From positions 13,896 through 77,895 of the forward strand of contig CAUWDA010000005.1 of the NCBI GenBank assembly GCA_963557075.1: a stretch of 64,000 nt of DNA, given 5' to 3'. The stretch's first letter is position 1. The number at the start of each line of letters is the position of its first letter. This document shows, piece after piece, positions 58,009 through 64,000 of this stretch. The notes under the pieces were generated by a model. It searched no databases. It was given only the letters and a program-made list of their open reading frames with translations, and was not told the origin of the DNA. The position numbers and the translations under genes are program-made. Source of the DNA: Flavonifractor sp963557075 (GTDB lineage Bacteria; Bacillota; Clostridia; Oscillospirales; Oscillospiraceae).

Positions 58009-58036
58009 TTTACAAGGTGCATTTTTTCGCTATAAT
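58009..58036 (+). promoter_or_regulatory. Promoter of the hydrogenase operon
   Basis: TTTACA (58009-58014), 16-bp spacer, TATAAT (58031-58036), with an A/T-rich stretch (57963-57995) upstream that could act as an UP element. The leader to the first ATG is about 45 bases. Confidence 0.78.
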
Positions 58037-58087
58037 AGACCATTAAGCAAAGCTAAACCAACCGTTTCAGAAAGGAAGGACGCATTC

Positions 58088-58582
58088 ATGCCAAACTGCA
58101 AGACTGTTGTCCCCTACCGGGGGACGCCTGAGCAGGAAGAGCGCCTGCGGAAGGTCATCGAGGAGCACAAAGGGCAGCCGGGCGCCACCATGCCTGTGCT
58201 TCAGGCCGCCCAGGAGATTTTCGGATACCTGCCTGAGGAGGTCCAGATCATGGTGGCGGAGGGGCTGGACATCCCCCTGTCGGAGGTGTACGGCGTAGCC
58301 TCGTTCTATGCCCAGTTCACCCTGAACCCCAAGGGAAAGTATCAGATCTCGGTCTGCCTGGGTACGGCCTGCTATGTCAAGGGCGCCGCCGCCATCCTCA
58401 GCGCCGTGGAGCAGAAGCTGGGCATCGTTCCCGGCTCCATCACGCCCGACGGCAAGTTCTCCCTGGACTCCTGCCGCTGCGTGGGCGCCTGCGGCCTGGC
58501 CCCGGTGATGATGATCAACAATGACGTCTATGGCCGTCTCACCCCCGACCAGGTGGGACCCATCCTGGATATGTATAAGTAA
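58088..58582 (+). CDS. hydC: NuoE-like 2Fe-2S subunit of the hydrogenase (HydC)
   Basis: Thioredoxin-fold [2Fe-2S] protein of 164 residues, equivalent to the 24-kDa NuoE subunit and to HydC of bifurcating hydrogenases. Cluster cysteines are in CLGTACYVKGA and CRCVGACGLAP, with LPEEVQIMVAEGL and ASFYAQF upstream. Passes electrons between the NADH-binding HydB and other clusters. First gene of the operon, with AGGAAGG before the ATG. Confidence 0.93.
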   Translation: MPNCKTVVPYRGTPEQEERLRKVIEEHKGQPGATMPVLQAAQEIFGYLPEEVQIMVAEGLDIPLSEVYGVASFYAQFTLNPKGKYQISVCLGTACYVKGAAAILSAVEQKLGIVPGSITPDGKFSLDSCRCVGACGLAPVMMINNDVYGRLTPDQVGPILDMYK

Positions 58583-58672
58583 ACCAGAAGCGCGGAGCCG
58601 CTGAGCAGAGGGGCCTGGACCGAAGCACTGCCGCACCATATCGGCCAGGCCGCCCATGAGAGGGGAAGGAAT

Positions 58673-59230
58673 GTGAAAGAGATCGCGCTCTACATCCTGG
58701 ATATCGCCCAAAACTCCATTGCAGCCAACGCCTCGGCGCTGGAGGTGGAGCTGGCCGAAAAAGCGGAAACCATTGTCTTTCGCATCGCAGACAACGGCGT
58801 CGGGATGACGCCGGAGCTGCTGGCCCAGGTGAGCGACCCCTTCACCACCACCCGCACCACCCGAAAAATGGGGTTGGGGCTTCCGCTGCTGCGCATGGCG
58901 GCGGAGCAGACCGGCGGCTGCCTGACCATTGAGAGCGTCGAGGGCACCGGCACCACCGTCACCGCCCGGTTCCAGGCCTCCCACATCGACTGCCCGCCGG
59001 TGGGCGATATGGCCGGCACCGTGGCGCTGCTGCTGCAGGGGGCTCCCGACCTGGAGCTGCACTATACCCACACCATAGAGAAAGCCCGGTTTCAGCTGGG
59101 CACAGAGGAGCTCCGGGCCCAACTGGGGCCTGGGATCTCCCTGGCCGAGCCGGACGTGATCCTCTGGATCCGGGACTACTTAGAAGAGCAGGAATCGCTG
59201 CTACGAGAACATAAGGGGATGAATGTATGA
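58673..59230 (+). CDS. HATPase-domain protein within the hydrogenase operon
   Basis: GHKL ATPase of 185 residues with N box LDIAQNSIAANAS, G1 box IADNGVGMTPELL, an F box DPFTTTRTTRKMG and G2 GLGLPLLRMAAEQ. No HisKA or sensor part is present, so it is a stand-alone kinase-like or anti-sigma-like ATPase, larger than the one at 54240. The start is GTG at 58673. It lies between hydC and a ferredoxin gene and overlaps the latter by four bases. Such a gene is common beside clostridial NAD-linked hydrogenases; its function is not known. Confidence 0.8.
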   Translation: MKEIALYILDIAQNSIAANASALEVELAEKAETIVFRIADNGVGMTPELLAQVSDPFTTTRTTRKMGLGLPLLRMAAEQTGGCLTIESVEGTGTTVTARFQASHIDCPPVGDMAGTVALLLQGAPDLELHYTHTIEKARFQLGTEELRAQLGPGISLAEPDVILWIRDYLEEQESLLREHKGMNV

Positions 59231-59595
59231 AAACGCTTGCCGAGCTGCAGGCCATCCGGGATCGGATGCGCAGCCAGATCGATCTGCGGGACACCAGCGA
59301 CGACCGGATCCGCGTGGTGGTTGGCATGGCCACCTGCGGGATCGCCGCCGGCGCCCGCCCGGTCCTCAACGCCCTGCTGGAAGAGGTCAGCAAACGGGCC
59401 CTGAAAAATGTCACGGTCTCCCAGACCGGGTGCATCGGCGTGTGCCGGCTGGAGCCCATCGTGGAGGTCTATGTACCCGGACAGGAGAAAGTCACCTATG
59501 TGAAAATGACCCCGGATAAGGTGGCCTCCATCGTCAGTGAGCATCTGGTCAACGGTCGGGTGGTGGAAGCGTACACCATCGGCGCGGCAGAGTAA
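59227..59595 (+). CDS. Thioredoxin-like 2Fe-2S ferredoxin
   Basis: Small 122-residue [2Fe-2S] ferredoxin-like protein. Cysteines lie in MATCGIAAGARP and TGCIGVCRLEP; only three of the expected four ligand Cys are visible, so cluster binding may use another residue. Related proteins accompany HydABC-type hydrogenases and may extend the electron path or serve in assembly. It overlaps the HATPase gene and is followed by hydB after 14 bases. Confidence 0.78.
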   Translation: MKTLAELQAIRDRMRSQIDLRDTSDDRIRVVVGMATCGIAAGARPVLNALLEEVSKRALKNVTVSQTGCIGVCRLEPIVEVYVPGQEKVTYVKMTPDKVASIVSEHLVNGRVVEAYTIGAAE

Positions 59596-59609
59596 GGGAG
59601 GGCATAGAG

Positions 59610-61412
59610 ATGAGTTTGATCCGTTCCCACATCCTGGTCTGCACCGGTACCGGCTGCACCTCCTCCAACAGCCTGAAGATCATTGAGGAATTTGAAAAGC
59701 AGTTGGTGGCGCAGGGCATGGACAAGGAGGCCAAGGTGGTGCGCACCGGCTGCTTCGGCCTGTGTGCCCTGGGCCCCATCGTGACCATCTACCCCGAGGG
59801 GGCCTGCTATACCCATGTCACAGTGGACGACGTGGAAGAGATCGTGGCCGAGCACATCGTCAAGGGCCGCATTGTCAAGCGCCTGCTGAACAAAAACGCC
59901 AGCGAGGAGGGGGCCGTCACCTCCCTCTCTGAGACTCAATTCTATAAGCATCAGCAGCGCATCGCCCTGCGCAACTGCGGCGTTATCAATCCGGAGAGCA
60001 TCGACGAGTACATCGGCGTGGACGGCTACGCCGCTCTGGGCAAGATCCTCACCGAACGCATCCCGCCCCAGCAGGTCATTGACACTGTGCTGGCCTCCGG
60101 CCTCCGGGGACGGGGCGGCGCCGGCTTCCCCACCGGGCTCAAGTGGCAGTTTACCCACGACGCGGTGAGCCCCGACGGCGTCAAGTATGTCTGCTGTAAC
60201 GCTGACGAGGGCGATCCCGGCGCGTTCATGGACCGCTCCGTGCTGGAGGGCGACCCCCACACCATCCTGGAGGCTATGACCATCGCCGGGTACGCTGTCG
60301 GCGCCCATCAGGGCTATATCTACGTCCGGGCCGAGTATCCCATCGCCGTCAAGCGGCTGGAGACCGCCATCCGGCAGGCCAAGGAATACGGCCTGCTGGG
60401 CAAAAATATCTTTGACTCCGGCTTTGACTTCGACCTGGACCTGCGTCTGGGCGCCGGCGCTTTCGTTTGCGGCGAGGAGACCGCCCTCATGCGCTCCATC
60501 GAGGGACACCGGGGCGAACCCAAGACCCGTCCCCCCTTCCCGGCGGTCAAGGGTCTGTTTGACCGGCCCACCCTGCTCAATAACGTGGAGACCTACGCCA
60601 ATATCACCTGGATCTTCAACCACGGGCCGGAGGCCTTCGCCGCCATCGGCACCGAGAAGAGCAAGGGCACCAAGGTTTTTGCCCTGGGCGGAAAGATCAC
60701 CAACACCGGTCTGGTGGAAGTCCCCATGGGCACCACTCTGCGCACCGTGGTAGAGGATATCGGCGGCGGCGTCCCCGGCGGCAAGAAGTTCAAGGCCGCC
60801 CAGACCGGCGGCCCCTCCGGCGGCTGCATCCCCGCCTCCCTCATCGACACCCCCATCGACTATGAGTCCCTCAGCGCCATCGGCTCCATGATGGGCTCCG
60901 GCGGCCTCATCGTCATGGACGAGGACAACTGCATGGTGGACATCGCCAAGTTCTACCTGGAGTTCATCGTAGACGAGTCCTGCGGCAAGTGCTCCCCCTG
61001 CCGCATCGGCACCAAGCGCCTGTTGGGCCTGCTCACCAAAATCACCGAGGGCAATGGCGAGCCGGAGGATCTGGACACCATCGAGGAGCTGTGCAACCAC
61101 ATCAAGCAATCCGCGCTCTGCGGCCTGGGCCAGACCGCACCCAACCCGGTTCTCTCCACCCTGAAGCACTTCCGGGAGGAGTACGAGGCCCATATCTATG
61201 AGAAGCGCTGCCCCGCCGGCGTATGTAAGGCGCTCATCCAGTATGTGGTGGACCCCGCCAAGTGCAAGGGCTGCACCCGCTGCGCCCAGGGCTGTCCCAC
61301 CGGCGCCATCTCCGGCGCGGTGCGGGCCCCCCACATCATCAACCAGTCCAAGTGCATCAAGTGCGGCGCCTGTATGGATCACTGCCGCTTTGGCGCCATC
61401 AGCAAGCAGTAA
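59610..61412 (+). CDS. hydB: NuoF-like flavoprotein subunit of the hydrogenase (HydB)
   Basis: NADH- and FMN-binding subunit of 600 residues. The N-terminal thioredoxin-like 2Fe-2S domain (CTGTGC, TGCFGLC) is followed by the NuoF core: GLRGRGGAGFPTGLKW (NADH), CNADEGDPGAFMDR (FMN) and the 4Fe-4S site ESCGKCSPCRIG. Two C-terminal 4Fe-4S motifs end it (CKGCTRCAQGCP, CIKCGACMDHC). This domain order is that of electron-bifurcating HydB, coupling NADH and ferredoxin oxidation to H2 formation. Confidence 0.95.
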   Translation: MSLIRSHILVCTGTGCTSSNSLKIIEEFEKQLVAQGMDKEAKVVRTGCFGLCALGPIVTIYPEGACYTHVTVDDVEEIVAEHIVKGRIVKRLLNKNASEEGAVTSLSETQFYKHQQRIALRNCGVINPESIDEYIGVDGYAALGKILTERIPPQQVIDTVLASGLRGRGGAGFPTGLKWQFTHDAVSPDGVKYVCCNADEGDPGAFMDRSVLEGDPHTILEAMTIAGYAVGAHQGYIYVRAEYPIAVKRLETAIRQAKEYGLLGKNIFDSGFDFDLDLRLGAGAFVCGEETALMRSIEGHRGEPKTRPPFPAVKGLFDRPTLLNNVETYANITWIFNHGPEAFAAIGTEKSKGTKVFALGGKITNTGLVEVPMGTTLRTVVEDIGGGVPGGKKFKAAQTGGPSGGCIPASLIDTPIDYESLSAIGSMMGSGGLIVMDEDNCMVDIAKFYLEFIVDESCGKCSPCRIGTKRLLGLLTKITEGNGEPEDLDTIEELCNHIKQSALCGLGQTAPNPVLSTLKHFREEYEAHIYEKRCPAGVCKALIQYVVDPAKCKGCTRCAQGCPTGAISGAVRAPHIINQSKCIKCGACMDHCRFGAISKQ

Positions 61413-61426
61413 GGGAGGGAACGGAT

Positions 61427-63181
61427 ATGGACGAAAAAATGGTTTCTCTGCGTATCAACGACATTCCTGTCACCGTCCCTGCCGGGACCACGGTGCTGGA
61501 GGCGGCCCGCTCCGCAGGCTTTAACATCCCCTCCCTCTGCTTCCTCAAGGACATCAACGAGATCGGCGCCTGCCGCATCTGCGTGGTGGAGGTGAAGGGG
61601 GCCAAAAGCCTGGTGGCCTCCTGCGTCTATCCGGTGGCCGAGGGCATGGAGGTATACACCAATACAGAGCGGGTGCGCAAATCCCGCCAGCTCACCCTGG
61701 AGCTCATCCTGTCCAACCACAGGATGGACTGCCTCACCTGTGCCCGCAACAGCCAGTGCGAGCTGCGCCAGCTGGCCAGCGACCTGGGCATTGACGCGGT
61801 GCGCTACGCCAGCGACAATATGTATCCTCAGATCGAGGACTCCGCCCCCCATCTGGTGCGGGACAATTCCAAGTGCGTTCTGTGCCGCCGCTGCGTCTCG
61901 GTGTGCCGGGCCACCCAGGAGGTGGGGGTCATCGGCTGCAACGACCGGGGCTTCTCCACCCATATCGGCTGCGCCTTTGACCGGGATCTGAGCGAGGTGG
62001 ACTGTGTCTCCTGCGGACAGTGCATCGTGGCCTGTCCCACCGGCGCCCTCTCCGAAAAGGACGACACCGCCCAGGTACTGGCCGCCCTGGCCGATCCCAC
62101 CAAGCATGTGGTGGTTGGCCCCGCTCCCTCTGTCCGGGTGACTCTGGGCGAATGCTTCGGTATGCCCATCGGCACCAATGTGGAGGGAAAAATGGTCACT
62201 GCTCTCCGCCGTCTGGGTTTTGATAAGGTATTCGACGTGGATACCGCCGCCGATTTCACCATCATGGAGGAGGGCACCGAGTTCCTCCACCGCCTGCGGG
62301 GCGATGGGGTACTTCCCCTTATCACCTCCTGCTCCCCCGGCTGGATCCGCTACATGGAGCAGCACGCCCCCGAGATGATCCGCAACGTGTCCACCTGCCG
62401 CTCCCCCCAGCAGATGTTCGGCGCCCTGGTCAAGACCTACTACGCCGAGCATGCCGGCATCGACCCCAGTGATATCTTTGTGGTATCCGTCATGCCCTGC
62501 ACCGCCAAGAAGTACGAGGTCCGCCGGGAGGAGCAGCGGCTGCCCAACGGCTGTATGCCGGTAGACGTCTCCCTCACCACCCGGGAGCTGGGCCGGATGA
62601 TCACCCAGGCCGGTATGCTTTTCGACCACCTGCCCGACGGCCAGTTTGACGAGATGCTGGGCATCTCTACCGGTGCCGCCGCCATTTTCGGCGCCTCCGG
62701 CGGCGTCATGGAGGCCGCGCTGCGTACTGTGGTGGAGGAATTGACCGGCAACGGTATGGCCCCCCTGGAATATCACGAGGTCCGCGGCATGGAGGGGGTC
62801 AAGGAGACCAGCTACGAACTGCCCGGGCGCACCGTCCGGGTATGCGTGGCCTCCGGTCTGCACAACGTAAAGCTGGTGCTGGACGGCATCAGGGACGGCT
62901 CCCTGCACTATGACTTTGTGGAGTTTATGGCCTGCCCCGGCGGGTGCATCAACGGCGGTGGACAGCCCATCCAGCACGCTGACGTGCGCAACTTCACTGA
63001 TATCAAAGCCCTCCGGGCCGCCGCTCTATACCGCCAGGACGAAGAGATGGTGTACCGCCGCAGCCACGACAATCCCGTGGTCCAGACTGTCTATCACAAC
63101 TACCTGGGCGAACCGGGCAGTCCTATGGCCCATGCCCTGCTTCACTGCTCCTATATCAAGCAAAAGCGCTACCGCCTGTAA
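61427..63181 (+). CDS. hydA: [FeFe]-hydrogenase catalytic subunit HydA
   Basis: Catalytic subunit of 584 residues. N-terminal plant-type 2Fe-2S domain (LCFLKDINEIGACRIC), a His-ligated 4Fe-4S region (HRMDCLTCARNSQCELR), two 4Fe-4S motifs (CVLCRRCVSVC, CVSCGQCIVACP) and the H-cluster domain: L1 TSCSPGW, L2 MPCTAKKYE, L3 EFMACPGGCINGGGQP. L1 has Ser where many enzymes have a second Cys. The ATG at 61427 has GGGAGGG upstream; in-frame sequence before it lies in hydB. Last gene of the operon, followed by a terminator. Confidence 0.95.
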   Translation: MDEKMVSLRINDIPVTVPAGTTVLEAARSAGFNIPSLCFLKDINEIGACRICVVEVKGAKSLVASCVYPVAEGMEVYTNTERVRKSRQLTLELILSNHRMDCLTCARNSQCELRQLASDLGIDAVRYASDNMYPQIEDSAPHLVRDNSKCVLCRRCVSVCRATQEVGVIGCNDRGFSTHIGCAFDRDLSEVDCVSCGQCIVACPTGALSEKDDTAQVLAALADPTKHVVVGPAPSVRVTLGECFGMPIGTNVEGKMVTALRRLGFDKVFDVDTAADFTIMEEGTEFLHRLRGDGVLPLITSCSPGWIRYMEQHAPEMIRNVSTCRSPQQMFGALVKTYYAEHAGIDPSDIFVVSVMPCTAKKYEVRREEQRLPNGCMPVDVSLTTRELGRMITQAGMLFDHLPDGQFDEMLGISTGAAAIFGASGGVMEAALRTVVEELTGNGMAPLEYHEVRGMEGVKETSYELPGRTVRVCVASGLHNVKLVLDGIRDGSLHYDFVEFMACPGGCINGGGQPIQHADVRNFTDIKALRAAALYRQDEEMVYRRSHDNPVVQTVYHNYLGEPGSPMAHALLHCSYIKQKRYRL

Positions 63182-63186
63182 CAAAC

Positions 63187-63229
63187 AAAAGAGAAGGCCC
63201 CCACATCAAAGGTGGGGGCCTTCTCTTTT
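63187..63229 (+). terminator. Intrinsic terminator of the hydrogenase operon
   Basis: AAAAGAGAAGGCCCCCAC / GTGGGGGCCTTCTCTTTT, just after hydA. Confidence 0.93.
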
Positions 63230-63280
63230 CTCTATGGCAGTACATGACTCCATCTGCTTCTGAAAGAAGCCGCAGATTCC

Positions 63281-63796
63281 CTATTCACCCGCCTCACTCT
63301 GACTGTCCGCAGATCCGCTCAGCAGCAGCCCCTGCGTGCCCACATCCAGGGAACCATCCTTCAGAGAGATAAAGGGAGAGAACTCTGCTGTATCCGACCC
63401 ATGCTGCAACCGGATGGTGGCGTCTGCAAAAATATCGCTGACATTGCATTGCAGGATAAACGGTCTGCAATTGGGCTCCTCATAAATCAAAATCGACTCC
63501 ATCGTCTCCATATCATTGTAGTACAGAGACAGCTTCATCCCTGCGTATCTGGGGATGACCAGATAGTAGTCGCCGCCGGAGAGGTAGTGGATCGGCAGCT
63601 GATCACTGTCCAGATACCGGTCCACATAGACATCCAGATCTTCGATCTGCTGGTAACCCAGATGGGCCACGGCGTAGTATTGTCCCTCTTGAAACGGGAT
63701 CCCGTCCCGCTTGCTGGCCTGAGGCTGCTGGGTACATCCGGCACACAGGCCCAGCCATATCAATATCGTTATGAACAGAAACGGTACTTTTTTCAT
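63281..63796 (-). CDS. Hypothetical lipoprotein
   Basis: Unrecognised 171-residue secreted protein. A signal peptide with lipobox LCAGC (Cys near residue 21) is followed by a beta-rich region containing YYAVAHLGYQQIEDLDVY and LPIHYLSGGDYYLVIPRY. It stands alone between the hydrogenase terminator and the window end. GAAGGGAGG precedes the ATG. No function is proposed. Confidence 0.78.
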   Translation of the reverse strand: MKKVPFLFITILIWLGLCAGCTQQPQASKRDGIPFQEGQYYAVAHLGYQQIEDLDVYVDRYLDSDQLPIHYLSGGDYYLVIPRYAGMKLSLYYNDMETMESILIYEEPNCRPFILQCNVSDIFADATIRLQHGSDTAEFSPFISLKDGSLDVGTQGLLLSGSADSQSEAGE

Positions 63797-63927
63797 GCTG
63801 CGGCCTCCCTTCTTCCTGCATTATATCATGGGCAGAATTGATAAAAATACTCCCTTTGGGGTTCATCGCTGGTCATATCCCATCACAATGGTACAGACGT
63901 ACTGATTTTGAAAGGGGCTAAAACTAT

Positions 63928-63962
63928 AAAAGAGACGGCCTTCAGATGAAGTCCGTCTCTTT
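63928..63962 (-). terminator. Intrinsic terminator, likely of a gene beyond the window
   Basis: AAAGAGACGG / CCGTCTCTTT; on the minus strand followed by TTTT. It probably ends a gene coming from the right; a minus-strand frame open from 64000 to a stop at 63976-63978 could be its last codons. The region 63797-63927 shows no other feature. Confidence 0.6.
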
Positions 63963-64000
63963 GTGTTGGCGTTACCTATTTTCCCGGTCCGTCTCCAGAC

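Noticed and set aside
63976..64000. End of a minus-strand gene at the right edge
   Set aside because: Eight codons and a stop before a terminator are consistent with a gene end but too short to annotate.

Overview
The window is about 64 kb of GC-rich bacterial chromosome, densely coding on both strands. The gene set points to an anaerobic, spore-forming Firmicute of the Oscillospiraceae type (Flavonifractor, Pseudoflavonifractor or Lawsonibacter-like). It holds the spore genes spoVAD/spoVAEb, a NAD-linked multi-subunit [FeFe]-hydrogenase, AddAB in place of RecBCD, WalR-like OmpR-family two-component systems, and promoters of the TTGACA-17-TATAAT type. The exact genus cannot be fixed from sequence alone. 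No tRNA, rRNA, CRISPR array, transposase or phage gene was seen.

Layout. 1-2.6 kb: molybdate importer modABC (modA cut by the window edge). 2.6-6.3 kb (minus): YigZ-like protein, GNAT, HflX, flavin reductase-like protein, rpmE. 6.3-15.3 kb: addA and addB on the minus strand, separated by an alanine/glycine symporter, a small XRE regulator and a DUF6809-like ORF. 15.4-18.6 kb: guaB and neighbours, acyl-ACP thioesterase, CpXC zinc protein. 18.8-20.9 kb: spoVAD-spoVAEb and an unknown gene. 21-27.6 kb (minus): hemolysin III homologue, then polA-GNAT-small membrane protein-rimI-GNAT-tsaD. 27.7-29.6 kb: an unknown gene preceded by a cobalamin riboswitch, and a DUF975 protein. 29.7-32 kb: two-component system 1. 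32-36.2 kb: telA and ilvA divergent, then rpe-recR. 36.2-38.8 kb: zinc alcohol dehydrogenase and metY. 38.9-42.4 kb: GerMN lipoprotein, two-component system 2, ComEA-like protein. 42.5-43.9 kb: D,D-carboxypeptidase. 43.9-50.8 kb: a nine-gene thiamin salvage operon (thiD-thiW-thiM-thiE-HAD-tenA-thiZ-thiX-thiY) behind a TPP riboswitch. 50.8-53.6 kb: serA and serC. 53.9-57.8 kb: a DRTGG / ATPase / HydS-like / DRTGG / PHP module. 58.1-63.2 kb: hydrogenase operon nuoE-like (hydC), HATPase, 2Fe-2S ferredoxin, hydB, hydA. 63.3-63.8 kb: lipoprotein.

The most unusual feature is a family of small (about 130-166 bp), hairpin-rich, non-coding repeat elements found at two gene ends. At the PHP gene, a perfect 208-bp unit is repeated three times. 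Each unit is a 58-bp copy of the gene's ribosome-binding site and first codons plus a 150-bp element, and a fourth copy of the 58 bp leads into the intact gene. At the 3' end of serC, two related but diverged elements alternate with two extra copies of the serC C-terminal coding tail. In both places the elements point the same way and the intact gene lies on the same side. This suggests a mobile or recombining element that duplicates and so regenerates gene termini. Other points of interest are a cobalamin riboswitch before an uncharacterised gene, a probable H2/redox-sensing module next to the hydrogenase, non-canonical H-cluster motifs, and promoters that contain inverted repeats.
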